DNA from: Atrina japonica
Lineage: Eukaryota; Mollusca; Bivalvia; Pterioida; Pinnidae
Reading direction: 5' to 3'
Assembly: GCA_030159075.1 (NCBI GenBank)
Contig: BROG01000250.1
Span: forward strand, 682,001-746,000
DNA: 64,000 bases
Shown: positions 1 to 43,349 of the stretch, one piece after another
How the letters are laid out: each line of letters starts with the position of its first letter
How positions within the stretch are numbered: the first letter of the stretch is position 1
Made by a program: the position numbers and the translations under genes
Notes under the pieces: generated by a model
Databases searched by the model: none
Told to the model about the DNA's origin: nothing
The model's input: only the letters and a program-made list of their open reading frames with translations

Positions 1-78
1 TATCAACCACCGTATGGCTTTCAGCCATTCAGAAAAAGTGTCTGGTTCTACGTCTTCATGTTTGACCCATCGTGTGGC

Positions 79-113
<35 letters not shown>

Positions 114-420
114 TATATATATATATATATATAATATATATATATATATAATATATAGGATTGTATTTGAAAGGAGATGAAGCACATGAACATGTGACAG
201 TGTTGTGTAGAAGATGGTTGATGTCTAGGCACTGCAAAACCTGTTTGTAATTGAATAGCTTGGATGCGATGCTAGGTGTATAGCTGTATGAAATGCAAGG
301 CGTGGTCTTCAGTTTAAAATATGGTGGAATACAGGACTGAACTTTTTTATGATTTAGAACATTGCCAATGTTTAAAGCGTCTATGCCTTTATTTGTAAAT
401 TTAAGTTTAAGGAAAAGCCG
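1..420 (-). mobile_element. Naiad-like PLE fragment (linker between GIY-YIG and RT)
   Basis: Near-identical in two blocks to 30567-30645 and 30793-31048 of the larger copy, with an (AT)n array in place of the intervening part. The copy runs off the left edge. Confidence 0.8.
79..158. repeat. (AT)n microsatellite
   Basis: Dinucleotide array interrupted by CGT and AA. It replaces internal sequence of the PLE fragment. Confidence 0.9.
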
Positions 421-1317
421 GAAGATATATTGTCGTTCTAGTATAATGACAATTCAAGTAATACCAGAAGATAAATTGTCCATTTATGCTGTTCCAGTGT
501 AATGGCATTTCAAGTAATACCGGAAGTATGTAGAACACATAAACCATTAACATGTTTAAATCAATTTACAGAAAATATCAGGATATCAAATTCAAGTGTA
601 AAACTGAAATACCGGCTTAAAAGTTCCCGAATTTTTATTCTGGAGACATGTTAAGGAAATGGGGAAATGTTCAGGATGTGTTATTTAGTAATTTGACTTT
701 AACTTGCCACGAACGATGTCAATTGTTTTTATGAAATATCAAAGTTGACAATTTTGCAATACCATCCAATGGTTACGACTACACAGCGATGACTGAACTA
801 ACGTAAATATGTTGTCTCGTTCTTTCATTTTATAATTTACAATGCCATTTCGACTTTTTGATTTCAAAAATAATTTTCTAATAACATTATAATAACATAT
901 CTCTTTATCTCAAATTTCCTATAACATTGTTGATCAATAACACAATCACGTAGCACTTTTGCATATCATTTAGTTCTCATCTAATTCCATAAATTACTTC
1001 AGAATAACTAAATTTTAAATAATTGCGATATACAATGTATGTATAGGTCTACCAAGGCACATGTTTACATCGTATCAGGGGTGACAAGTTACTTGTCGTC
1101 ACAGAAGTATTAGAGATTCAGTAATGCATGGGGTCCGTGAAATTTTCACTTTCATTTTAAAATAGCCCTCTCAACTAAGGGCGAAAATTAAACGGTAGCG
1201 AAACAGACCAGGTGTACATTATATAAATACACTACAACAATTATAGTTTAGTCTGGTATCGCATGCCTATTACTCTAATTGTTTTGATGCTGATGAAAGC
1301 AACTCGTATTCTTTGGT

Positions 1318-1320
<3 letters not shown>
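421..1320. other. Intergenic, nothing recognised
   Basis: AT-rich with no open frame, repeat or motif that I can support. Confidence 0.6.

Positions 1321-1414
<94 letters not shown>
1321..1414. repeat. (AT)n microsatellite
   Basis: Uninterrupted array of about 47 AT units. Confidence 0.95.
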
Positions 1415-1416
<2 letters not shown>

Positions 1417-2845
1417 TTGTTGTAATTGTGAAAGAGCGCATTCTTTGTGTTAATGCATTAAATGATTATATGTAAGTATTAACGCGTATAGGTTGTCTGT
1501 AGACAGGACTTCTGATAACTGGTCCAAATGACCAGTAATTTTCAAATTCATTTCAATTGTGTATATATACAGACCAGTAAAACATTTTCTTTGACCAGTG
1601 AAATTCTTTTACTCAATGGTCAGCTTGACCATAAATATTTTTTTTTATTTCAAAATGTCTGTGTAAGCACATTTTCGTACGTAATAAACATGCATTGATA
1701 TTCCTTTTTTTTTTTTACTCCTACCCGTTCTGAATAAGTATGCAAGCACACAGTTGAACTAAATGTACTACTTTATCTGTATCAGAATCAATTCAAACTA
1801 TTATGAAACAACTAATATATGCAACGCATTGGATTGTGTACTTGATTTTATTGTTGAAATACCAGAACTCATTAAAAGAAAATTTCCTTTATATTCGTCA
1901 CTGCCGTATATAAATGTCTACTATACATAAGTATTTGAAAGATTTAAACCCGAAGACGATTTAAAAATTGTCAGAAGAGGCCACAAAGGGGTAGAATTTG
2001 TGGAAACGTTTTTTCTTACTTAATTTAATACCTATTCATTTATGAATATTTCACAAAATGTTATGTCTGCCATATTTGGTATTAATAACTAAGTGTTTAA
2101 TTCGAAACTATGGATAGTGAACAATATTAACGGGAATATATAATTAGGTTTGTGTCACAACCTTTATAACTGGGTTATATACCATTTAAAATCACTTGGT
2201 TGTTATTGTAAACATAGAACTTTATGCACACAGACCTGTTCCGTAAGCGAATTTAACTGTATGCGACAGAGAATGAATCTTGTAAGTATACATACAACTT
2301 ATCATCAATCTCTTATCAAACTGATTTTTGTTCTAAAATGAAGTTGATTTTTATTTTGCAATTCCCTTAATGCTGAAAACTCTCATTCCGGGTCTGCATT
2401 CGATAAGAAATTGAACACGTGTATTAGTTACCCGCCTGGACAGTTGTGTGGCATTGACAGACGATAAATTCAAGTTGAATAAATATGTATACTACATGAT
2501 AATATGTTTTTGTATGTTATTTTGTATGCAGTATTGAAATAACGCTAAAATGGTCCCGGTCTCTACTATTATGTCTAACTGGTGGAGAAATGAACGGACG
2601 AGAAGTGACACTTACTTCCGGATTTATCATGATATGATATGGCAGGATCATAAAGGCTTTATATATCAGTGGTATGATATACAAATGGCATGTCAGTTTA
2701 TCTTTACATATATACAAGTCAAAACTTGTGACACTCACCTATAATTGTTGTCAGTTTACTTGCAGAAGGTCGGGGGTGTCTATCCCGGGTACATTTCAAC
2801 CATATGATTGAAAAGTTGTTTATTGTGGCATAAATCAAAATGCAT

Positions 2846-2848
<3 letters not shown>
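1415..2848. other. Intergenic, nothing recognised
   Basis: Only short chance frames; no splice-bounded exon found that joins to the NHL gene, although its 5' exons could lie here. Confidence 0.5.

Positions 2849-2926
<78 letters not shown>
2849..2926. repeat. (AT)n microsatellite
   Basis: Array upstream of the NHL exon A acceptor. Confidence 0.95.
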
Positions 2927-2929
<3 letters not shown>

Positions 2930-2988
2930 AAGTTTCGACATCAAAATCCACAGTTTTGTGTACTTTTTTCTGTTTTATATTGACATAG

Positions 2989-3811
2989 ATACGTGCACGT
3001 GTATGAATCTATATATACATACGAAATGGAGTCCAGAGGGTGGACGATCAAAGGAACGTTTAATGCTTTGTTAGAGGGAGAGCTGTCCTGCCTTTTGACA
3101 GATTTAGTCATCATGAGTAAATCCATAGTAATTGCTGACAACGAAAACAAAAAGATAAAACGATTTTCAAGTGAAGGAGAATTTATAGATATGATATTAC
3201 TGGACGATCCGTGTGGTGTGACTGCTCTTGACAATTCTTCCCATGTGGTTGTCACGGAACCGTTACACAAGCTAATTAGTTTTATTAGTATTACAGAGAC
3301 TGTCCAACTCAGTTCCAGGCGGAAAACTACCAAGAAATACCAGTCCGTTTGCTGTGTTGACGATTCTAGATTAGCAGTCGGTTGTTGTGAACTTAGAAAT
3401 GGTTCTGTGGATATCATAGACTACATGGGTTTGGTATTAGTGACTACACAGAGCAGTTTAAGTGAAAACACAATCTTCCGAACTCCAGCAAGTATTGCAT
3501 GTTTACAAAATAAGTGTATTTTGGTGTCTGATTCGGGACTAGGGAAAGTAATTGGGATTGGTATAGATGGAAACGTAGAGTTCACATACGATCCGGAGTG
3601 TATACCTGCTGGCATATGTTGTGATAAAGTTGATACAATGTATTTATGCAATTACGACAGACATATTGTACAATGTTTACGATATGAAAATAAAAATCTA
3701 GTACGAACTCATTTCAATTTCTATATGGACAGACCGATAGCTATTGCTTTTTCCAGGAAGTGTCTTTTCTTAACATCAGAAATGCCTAGTGGTATTGTGT
3801 CGATAATTGAT
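2989..3811 (+). CDS. NHL gene exon A
   Basis: Main propeller exon. Splice donor GTAAGT at 3812 after ...GIVSIID. The first in-frame ATG is 3026 ([12 protein letters not shown]). The exon may begin at 2989 after a pyrimidine-rich acceptor, and an (AT)n array lies just upstream at 2849-2926. Confidence 0.75.
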
Positions 3812-5081
3812 GTAAGTATCTACCAAAATGCCACAATTTATAATACATGTATTTACTAAATGCTTCTTCTGTGATCACTGCTTTTTACGAGTTGATGGAA
3901 CCTCAACTCGGTTATGTTAATCAAAGTTTTTATTGGGAACAAGTCAAAGCACATTTTGCAGTATGGGGTTAATAACACATTTAATTACGGAAAATTACAC
4001 ATGTGTGTGCATTTTAGCAACATAAACTCAACTTCAAAATTAAAATTTCCAAATCGCACTTTCAGTCGTATATTTTTTGCTTTTTAAAATGACGAAAATA
4101 TAGCAACAAGTTGCTGAAAAATAAATGTCTACAAGATTTGTTGAAATATATGCTATTAAAGATCAATTCGGCGTCCTTTATGAATTTTAAGATATTATAA
4201 ATTTGCTTTAGAATGCTACGTTTCAATTATTTTTACCATTATTTCTTGTGATAGAAATAACACAAAAAAGCGATTGAGTGGACCATTAACAATTCTTGCG
4301 CACGATTAATATGCAAATGAGTTTTGGTCATGTTTCCCATACTGTATAGATTTATTGGCAATATCTGGCTATGAAGTTGGACATAGAAGTTGCGTCATTC
4401 CCCATTCACGTGATCTTAACTGATGAGAAATCACGGCAGTCTTTGAAGTTGGGGAAGTGTTTTACATGCACCTAGAGATTTAAGGCTACTGATGGGAAGT
4501 ACAGCGTAAGGGTACAATACTGCCCGGTCGCATAGAAATTTAATATCGATGAAACAATGTTTATAAGCACAATATTTTATAATCATATTGCTGATATATG
4601 TAGTTTGTTGCATAATAAATAAGCTATCAGTACTCACGTTAGGCCAAATGTCTTCCCGATTTTTAGTTCCTTTTTTTTTAGTAAAACCTAATTTTACCGA
4701 ATTGAAAAGTAGTTTAAAATTCTACCTATCAAATGTGGAAAAAAATCGTGATGTTTTCATTGTCAGTCTTGTTCTTATTTGAAATAAAATTGGATGATTC
4801 TCGTAGGTTTTTGCTAATTTGGAAATAACGCGCGTTTTCTCAGTGAAAAGGCTGATGTTTTATTGTGACAGTAAATCTAAACTTTACAACATGACAGTGA
4901 TACCCTTTATTGAAATCAACCTGCATTATATTTCAAGCATTTGTACACAATGTATATTTTTTCAGTGTTCTGAGTGTATTGTAACTCATTACAACTTAAC
5001 GATTACCACCAACTTGTATCAGTACTTTGATTTATTTTATCCATTTCCCCTTAATATAAGACAGAATATATTTTATAGATA

Positions 5082-5138
<57 letters not shown>

Positions 5139-7501
5139 TGCTGTTTGTTTATCTATATATAGTTTGTAACTTTATAGTTTAAATAGCCACCCACAATTTA
5201 TATGGTTTTATTTCTAATTTCAGATAAATGACTTAGAATCTGAAACCGACATGCCCATACAGTTGTGTAATATCCATGTGAGTATTAGCCACAAGCATGA
5301 AGACAACATACAAAATTGAAATGATGACTTTATAACAATCAATCATTACGTGTTCTTTAACATTTACTACATTGTAAAAGCCTTTGGTATAACCCGGTAC
5401 TGGGTATCGACTTCGATCCTTCTGACTGCGAGTCAAGCGCTCTACAAATAGGCCACTACAAGTGATCTACTCCAAGTGTTATCCAACGAAGTGCAATATC
5501 ACAGTTATGTAAGATCTTAGTTTTTATGTGACTTCATTGTGTATTATAACAATGTCCAACATATACTCTATATATACATGTATTTATACTCATTAAAAGT
5601 CTTCCTCGTTATATTGTCTGATTGAGAAAAATAACATACTCCAAAGGTTAAGGTGTGTCATTTTTTCGTGTTTATCAAATTTCCCAAACTGAATGAACGG
5701 GCGGAGTAACAGAGGTAAGGGAATTACACGTATTATAACAGTGAGGGGGTCCAGTCTTAAAACTTGTAGATTTTAAGATTTGGATTTATTATTTAGCCTT
5801 GTAAAACCACCTTTTCTGGAACTACAATTTACATTAAATTCGAGCTCTACTGATGAAGTCTTATTGACAGAAACGATCGCCTTGAGTATTTGTTTTGGCT
5901 TCATTTGTAAACATATAACTTTGGTATTGTTAATGCATATATTTGTATTATGAAATCAGTATTTGAATGAAAAATACATTACATGTTCATGTATACGAAT
6001 TGTTATCGAATTCCTCATGCCCGTAGGTTTTCGTGTTGTTTTGAAATGTACAAAGTTTCTAATAGAGATATGTATAAAACATTTCTGTAAACAATTAATA
6101 AAAGCAAATACAATGTATATAATTGGAAAGAAAGCAATAACAAAACTGGGTATGCCCCGAACAAAGGACTGCATTTAGAGCCCTATGCCTGCTAGGTCAT
6201 TGCCATAACCATTTGAGCCACTCCGCAGCCCATCCATTACGTGATGAAAGTACATAGCACACCCATACTTGACGTAAGAGTAGTTTGTCTGGTCGATTAA
6301 AAAGGATTTCGTACTTAATTTTCATAAACCGAATTGTAGACGGCATTAGTACCACAGTAAAGGTACTTTAAACAACTGAATAAATGAAAACAATGCATTG
6401 ACACGTTGGATACTTTTACTCTTTATAATGTGTAAGTACAAAACTGTAGAAATTGACACAGATAAATCTAGATTAAAACAACAATGATATAATTTACAAC
6501 GTGTTAATGACCGTATATTATTGCTTGAAAACTTTACACTGAAGTTTTAGGTCTAATCATATAAACAAACATGCCTTCTTAGACAATTATCGTCATACTT
6601 CTCATGACTTCTCATGACTCTAATGATAAGTTTGAGATAATTTCTTAATTCACTGATAAAACAAAAACTAGAAGAATGATGTATTGTAACCACAAATGGT
6701 CGTAAATATATGATCTTCTTTTATATATGTGTGTATATATATATTCACAATGATTTGATTTATATGGACTGTTTTAAAGTCATTTATAACGAATTCAAAT
6801 GAATATTCTGGGTATCTTATAGATTTATACTTTGGTATCCGAGATTTTTGTTTTTATATTTTCCTTTCAAACGATAATAAATCGTGTTAAAGATGACCCC
6901 AGGTCTAATCGAAACCAGTATAACCAATCCCTTTGATGTCACTCAGATTCTGGGTAATTAACAAGTAAGATGAATGAAATTTCCGAATTATAATTATAGC
7001 AATATAGGTCTTCCACGTTGCATATCAGATTATATCATATGTTTTATTATCAGATAAATATCTTAACACCATTATATGTTAACAACAAGGAAGATATACG
7101 AAATGATACATACGTGATAACATGATATATATGATACGATACTTTGCTACTTGCAATACAATCATGTTTTTTACACTTTACTTCATGTATGCATGTTATA
7201 TGGTTTACTTAAGTCATTTCTACTCTTGCAAATTAAACTTTTAATACATAGTGGAAACAAATGACTGCCTGTATATAATCACATTTTATATTTAATATTT
7301 TAAAAACATAATTTCATATTAATGTGTTTAATATAGTAAATATATATATTGTAATATAAAGTTTTACGTTTTAAGGTCTGCAAATTTCATATCCGGAAAT
7401 GGTATACAGATGGCGCTATCTTAGGTCTGACATATCTGCAGTTGTTGTATCATTTGCGTCACACATCTATCCCTGTACAGTGTTATGGAAATTTGACCTA
7501 G
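2989..7501 (+). CDS. NHL-repeat beta-propeller protein (TRIM/NHL-like), 5' part not identified
   Basis: Spliced gene resembling the expanded bivalve proteins whose C-terminal half is an NHL-type beta-propeller, often behind a RING, B-box and coiled coil. Exon A (2989-3811) gives about 262 residues from the ATG at 3026. Blade-like units are [65 protein letters not shown] and [12 protein letters not shown]. Exon B (5224-5277) adds 18 codons; a third exon (7376-7501) is a tentative terminus, giving 321 residues in all. An acceptor-like TTATATTGACATAG precedes 2989 and the frame is open there, so upstream exons with a RING/B-box may exist or may be missing. Function is unknown; propellers of this kind bind protein or RNA partners. 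It is convergent with DAT. Confidence 0.7.
5081..5140. repeat. (TCTG)n(TCTA)n microsatellite
   Basis: Tetranucleotide run in the NHL intron. Confidence 0.9.
5224..5277 (+). CDS. NHL gene exon B
   Basis: 54 bases bounded by ATTTCAG and GTGAGT, phase 0 on both sides, reading [18 protein letters not shown]. It joins cleanly to exon A without a stop. The (TCTA)n run at 5081-5140 lies in the intron. Confidence 0.6.
5388..5472 (-). mobile_element. tRNA-like SINE relic
   Basis: On the - strand TAGTGGCCTATTTGTAGAGC resembles an A-box region and GGATCGAAGTCGATACCC a B-box. No body is recognisable. Too degraded for a tRNA gene. Confidence 0.35.
5745..5945 (+). mobile_element. Decayed hammerhead element copy in NHL intron
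   Basis: Shares the TATTTAGCCTTGTA...CCACC and downstream TTTTGGCTTCATTTGTAAA segments of the family. The ribozyme at 5843-5887 keeps CTGATGA and GAAA, but stem I has a U-U mismatch and the cleavage triplet is GCC. Confidence 0.55.
5843..5887 (+). ncRNA. Degenerate hammerhead ribozyme
   Basis: Core motifs CTGATGA and GAAA present, stem II AGTC/GACA. Cleavage triplet GCC violates the NUH rule (middle U), so it is probably inactive. Confidence 0.45.
6805..6880 (+). mobile_element. Tiny PLE 3'-end fragment
   Basis: ATTTATACTTTGGTATCCGA and GATTTTTG match the terminal segment of the PLE 3' UTR. It lies in the NHL gene intron. Confidence 0.35.
7376..7501 (+). CDS. Candidate NHL gene terminal exon C
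   Basis: After acceptor CGTTTTAAG, an open phase 0 frame of 41 codons ends in TAG ([13 protein letters not shown]... to CYGNLT). It fits the phase of exon B, but no propeller motif is recognisable. Reading through the exon B donor to a stop near 5320 is an alternative. Confidence 0.3.
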   Translation, partial: VCKFHIRKWYTDGAILGLTYLQLLYHLRHTSIPVQCYGNLT

Positions 7502-7547
7502 AAGACATGGTCACTTTCTTTGCTATCTATACAACAAAAAGCTATAC

Positions 7548-7637
7548 CTTTTATATATATATATATACCATATATATATATGGTCTCTAGTGAAATTATA
7601 CCTCTGTACACCAAAGTGGTATATATATATATATATA

Positions 7638-7712
<75 letters not shown>
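7548..7712. repeat. Compound (AT)n(GT)n microsatellite
   Basis: Broken by GGTCTCTAGTGAAATTATAC; ends in GTGTGTGTGT. It lies just beyond the NHL gene. Confidence 0.9.
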
Positions 7713-7716
<4 letters not shown>

Positions 7717-7789
7717 ATATATATTCATATGATAACAACTATATCTATCACTTATACAACATTTTCTATATATCTGGTCAAAGCTAACA

Positions 7790-9684
7790 GACTTTCAAAC
7801 AGTATTTACAAATTATTGCTTTTCAACACGGAATACACAATCATATTTAGTAGTATGTATATAGATATATACAATACATGATATTTTTTCATAATAGAAA
7901 AGATTAACATTTGATACTTTTAACACAAAAATGCACTAACAGAAAAGTTCTCATTTTCTCTAAATATTCTGATTGAGAAATAAAAACCTTTACATGTCTT
8001 TAATGACAGTTATTTAGAGTTAGTCCTCTTGCTCTGCGTTAATTTTCAGGATTTTCTTTGTTTATTTTAATTTATTCCTGAACATTTTTTCTATTCAAAT
8101 ATTTAATATTTACAACGGGGTTGACTTTTATATGTTGAATAACTTTTCAAATATTTGCATTCTATAATACTTCTTGTAAATACCTGTAGAACACCTTGCA
8201 TCTGTGGTTGTAATACACAAGTAAAGAGAGATAACTCAAACAGAATTAACAGCAATTTGGAAATTTTGACTACCTTCCTTACCAAACTTACAGCTAATAT
8301 AATAAACTTATGCCATGACACATGATGCTCAGCATGTTTGAATAGTTTGCAGGTTTCTAAAATGTAGTTTGTAATGGATTATATAATTCTAAGGCACATG
8401 CTACATTTTGACAAATATTCTTAAATGTCTGATTTGCGCAAACGCATATGCAACATCTGCGGCCCTAAAATGAATATTTATAAAAGTTTGTAAGTTTGTG
8501 CTGTATGTATTTGTGTCTGTGAAAACTTTACTTAAAGGCATACAAGCTGTCAAAATCTTTTTTATCTATCAAAAGTTTTAAATATTGAACGTTTATGCCC
8601 TCCTAACAATTACTCATAATACAGAATTTTATCTCAAAATAAAATAACAAAATTTTGTTAGAATAACATTTATACAAATAAAATGTTTTTCAAAAAATCC
8701 TGGGTTGATAAAAACTTGTTATAATGTTGTTTTGTGAAATGAAATCGAATGTGGACAATTAGAAAGAACCCTCGGCGTATTTCTTCATTCTAGGCAATAT
8801 ATGTATGATCAGTTTAGTCTTTTTAATCAATGTTTGGGTCTAATCTCGAGATGTTTTTTTTGTAATCAAAATGACAGCCGGTATGCCTGTAAGCTCTTCC
8901 TGCTGAAGCCCTTTATTATCCAGAAATTACATTTTGGTGTGAAATCACAAGATATATTCAATATAAGTCATAAATTAAGATTTTATGTCCTTTGATGATT
9001 GTACCAACATAGACTCGAACCGAGTCGTATTTCTATTCTGTATCAATGTTTATTTCAAATTAGTTATTTCACGAAAAGCATCGACATTACACATTTCAAT
9101 TTATGTCATAACTCCAATCCAAGAACTTTTTTTCTTCTATGTCTGAACGTGTACCACCAAACCTATAATCGTGTTAATATTCTCTCTATTTAGAAAATCA
9201 AATAAACTTTTCTATTTCGAACAATGAATTATGAGGGAAAAAAATAAAATTAATGAAATGATACTAGATAAACTAAACTTTCATTAAGGGTCGTATTACA
9301 ACTTTTATCCTTTAACAACTAACAATTATCAGATTATATCATTTTACACAAAATACAAGGTCTTGTCGGAACAATTCATTTTTTCCAGTGAAATCCAAAT
9401 TTTCATTGACGAATGGCTACTTTCTATTTCATTGTGTATCAGACTAATTACAACTTTCATTATTGCCAATATGCATAGTTAGCTATCTATCCGACTAGAA
9501 GTTAATTGACTAGACTTCCTCATACAATACACTGAATTATTGTATACCATAGGACAGGTAGACTCCCAACTGGCAAAAACACTTTCACTGCCATGAGAAG
9601 TTAATTCAAACTCTCTTAAATTCAGTTGTGTCATTTTTATGACAATACCCAAAATCTTTAGAATATTCCAAGAAAGTGTTTTTC
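7790..9684 (-). other. Region between convergent genes, including the likely DAT 3' UTR
   Basis: No coding sequence found. AATAAA signals on the - strand occur near 8912 and 8058-8075. Confidence 0.45.
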
Positions 9685-39848
<30,164 letters not shown>

Positions 39849-39957
39849 ATTTCCTTTCGCTACGTCATTTGTACAATGGATTTCTGTAATATTAAGAAAA
39901 TAAACTCAATTATTTTGAGAATTTTTTCTGACACTAACCAGAAAAAATCTACGTATA

Positions 39958-40262
39958 TAGAACCCCCGAGTGTATACATAAACCTAGTAGGTGGTATTTC
40001 GGTATCAGCCGATTGTTTTGTAATAACATAATTTTCGGTCGGATTACACCATTTAAATACTAAACTTCTCAAAAGCTAAGACAGTCATCTTTTTTCATTG
40101 GGTACTAAGATGGATTTTGTGATACATTTAATTTTATTGTTTGGCTTTGTATGATACCAATTTTTACTTTAGAAAGTCTTATTGACAGAAACGATCGTCT
40201 TGATATTTTTTTGGCCTGCTTTTGTAAAACGATCACATACGTATTGTTAATAATATTTTTAT
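39958..40262 (+). mobile_element. Decayed hammerhead element copy upstream of DAT exon 1
   Basis: Body matches the tandem units (CCGAGTGTATACATAAACCT, GGTGGTATTTCGGTA). The ribozyme has lost stem I 5' strand and CTGATGA (a deletion after TTTAGAA at 40172); AGTCTTATTGACAGAAACG remains. It lies within 75 bases of the first coding exon. Confidence 0.6.
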
Positions 40263-42875
40263 TTCATCATCATTTATAATTTTAATTCTAACATTTTAGT
40301 AATCATTGATTGTATTGGAATCATGGTATAGATATATAATATATAAAAATATGACCATATTTTAATTATATAAACAATGTCTATTTACAGTAAATAGCCG
40401 TGGGTGATCAGATAAATCTGAATACCGTATAAGCAGAAATTTTAACGAGGATTAAATTTTCGCATTATTAGCGAGGTAATTGAGATCGCTAAAATTGAAT
40501 ATCTTTAACAATTGATTCCTCATCATATGTAAGGGTTATCTTGTATTAATAATAAAATCGCTAAAATTACTTCTTGCTAAAATTATACACCATTATTTAG
40601 GACAATACTCTGCATCTCGCAAAAATGTCCACTGATACGGTACCTTGGTCCCAATATTTACTGTGTGTACCAGCAAAACAACATTTAGCGTATTTGCGAC
40701 ATTTTCGTGTACCTTCTACCTACGTCATGGTTTCGTGTGCACATGTGTGCATCAACGACAGTCCGTAAAACTCGGCGAATACGACAATCATTGCTACATG
40801 TTAATAATCTCATTCTGCATATGTGTGTAAAGTAAAGAAAACTATGAAGACGTGAAAATCACCACTTTATCCTAATCGATTGTGTGCATGTCCCATTTTC
40901 ACATAAAACTGTGTCAGACAATGCACGATAATCCTAGCACCCAGCGCTATCCACCCAGTAATATTTAGAGTAAATTGAAAAGTAACCCATGGAAATGGAT
41001 TATTTTTTTTTGGGGGGGGGGGTGTGACGGTTGCGATTATGGTCATATTTGTAACATGCATGGGTATTGTTCCAACGCAAAGATTCTTTTCGGAATATTT
41101 ACGAAAAACTTTCCTTATCTGCTGTCGAACACAGAAAATGCAATATAATTTTAAAATGCGTGCTAGGAAAATTTAGAATGTAGATGAGAAATGTATCACC
41201 CTAAAATTTTCGGTCTGAGTGAATATCTTTATAAGTGACAGTTAATTTAAAATTGTTTCCTATCACCGAATTTATTTTGAGACGATCGAGTATATATAAA
41301 GACAGGGATCTGAAAAAAAGTTAATAGGTTTACAACAGTTTCAAAAAATATAAAGACCCTTGATCACGCCAAGAAGCATGCTTACCCCCTCCAGCTCAAT
41401 TTGAACTTTTCCTAAACACAATCTGACCAGGATTAAAGGACTTGAACTCGACACATATCAAAGAGTTTTTGTCCATATTTATTCAAGTGAAGTGAATAAA
41501 TAATCCTTAGACAATAACACAGAGATGCAAACGCCATCCACCACGAGCCACATCAGATTTCAGTGCAACATCAGCTACCTCAATATGTTACATAAATGTG
41601 TTAGATAATTGAAATAATCACAAATATGATAAAAACAAAACATAAAAAATCAGACTTCCTTCCCCAAGTGTACTGCAAACAGCACCAGAGATGTTAAACT
41701 GTCAGATTATTGACATACTGTGTACTTATTAGTTGCAACAAAGTAAAATAGAAATATATGATCATACAAGCGTTTAACAATAGAAATAATGAAGTTAGTC
41801 TACATAGAAGCTAGTCATTAAGATATGAAGCTTTCATGATTTATCAGGGGATATAAAAGGACGTGTACTAAATGTTGAGATGTTGAGAAATACAAATTAG
41901 TACTGGTTATTCTTCATTTCTTTTGTTACTTGACCGTTTCAAAAGAACATGACAAATGGTATATGTTTGCCTGTTAGAGAACGCATACCATAAATTCAAT
42001 TTAGCACATGTCAGTCATTTGTTTTATCAATACTATATATTTGTTTACCTTTGACAGAAATATCATATATGTATTTATCCATTACAGGATAATATTGATT
42101 TGTGAATTCCCTTTAGGTAGCAATGCATAATAATAAAATACTACAATCAACAAAAAACAAAACAGACGAAATTGAGATCTCCACAAAATAGTTCTATTCA
42201 TATAATGGATAATGTCAAATACATGACTAAATGGTTTACTCATTTTGTATTGTATGAGTGTGTTCGATAGTTATTCTTGAGTGTGATATATATTTCACAA
42301 GTGTCAATATACTTATGAATCTACATCCCGTATGCACTTTTACCTGCGAGGAATTCCTTTGAGTCGATACAAAACACCACAAAACTCTTAATGTAGATTG
42401 ACAAATGGCTCCATATTTCTCGTGTGTTTTAAGTTTTATGTAACGATAAATAGAATCAATATCGGTAGCTATAAATTTAAAGCGAATTAACTTAATTTTC
42501 ATAGAGGTGTTTATTACCACTCAAAGTAAACAGATAATAATAGGAGAGCTTACATACAGGCAGCAGAATTGAAATCGAGCATCGATGTCGATTTTCAACA
42601 ATACTGTAAAACAAAATATGCATTGATTTAAAATGGTAACACATCAACAAATTTAGTTTTGTTTTTATTAATGATTCAAAAATCAATTAAACATTTCAAA
42701 ACACTTCTTGCGTGAAATAGGGAAGCATTACGTTATGTAACCACTGTTTGTCTTTGGATTTATTTTTGTAATTTAAGGGTAATCTAGCACTCTATGATAT
42801 ATGATGAGTGATGCTAGAGAGAGAGATGATATCAGTATTATATCAATAAAATCCGGTAAACGGTTAACTTTAGGT
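40263..42875. other. Upstream of DAT, nothing recognised
   Basis: Should contain the DAT promoter and any 5' UTR exon, but I cannot place either. A G-run is present at 41014-41022. Confidence 0.4.
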
Positions 42876-42879
42876 ATAA

Positions 42880-43075
42880 AATCTCAGATATCAAAGTCTT
42901 AATCTTCAGGATGTCCAGGATACATATACAAATCTAGTGATGTTGAACAAACACGGACCTCTGGAAATCAGGAGATAGGATCGGGTGCCATGGAGGAGTA
43001 AGCTTCTTTTTTGATAGGTCACACCCGCCAGGAATTCACAGCCAAACTCAAATAAAATAGGTGAGAACGAAATCC
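42880..43075 (-). mobile_element. Naiad-like PLE 3' UTR fragment
   Basis: Reverse-strand copy of the UTR block with ATCTCAGATATCAAAG at the element's 3' end and a GGATCGGGTGCCATGGAGG block. Confidence 0.65.
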
Positions 43076-43216
43076 TCCTCAAAATTACATGATAACTTTA
43101 TACGTCTATTGTATACCCAAACACAAAAAGGGAGGTTAAATGATCACGAATAAAAAGCGGGAGAAAACTTTATACTTATTAAGGTAAAGCAAAGAAGTAC
43201 CGATGGATATTCGAAA

Positions 43217-43349
43217 TTCCAAGTCCATTAGATATAAATAGATATAACAATGGCCTCCACACCAAGTCCATTAGATATAAATAGATTTAACTACGGCCTC
43301 AACACCAAGTCCATCAGATATAAATAGATATAACAACGACTTCAACACT
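43217..43349. repeat. 43-bp tandem repeat, three units
   Basis: Each unit begins ACCAAGTCCAT(T/C)AGATATA. Confidence 0.85.

Noticed and set aside
4419..4450. CTGATGA at 4420, 12130, 17346 and 48060
   Set aside because: No nearby stem II plus GAAA and no complementary stem I; chance heptamers.
5388..5472. Possible tRNA gene
   Set aside because: A- and B-box-like words occur but no cloverleaf can be drawn; treated as a SINE relic.
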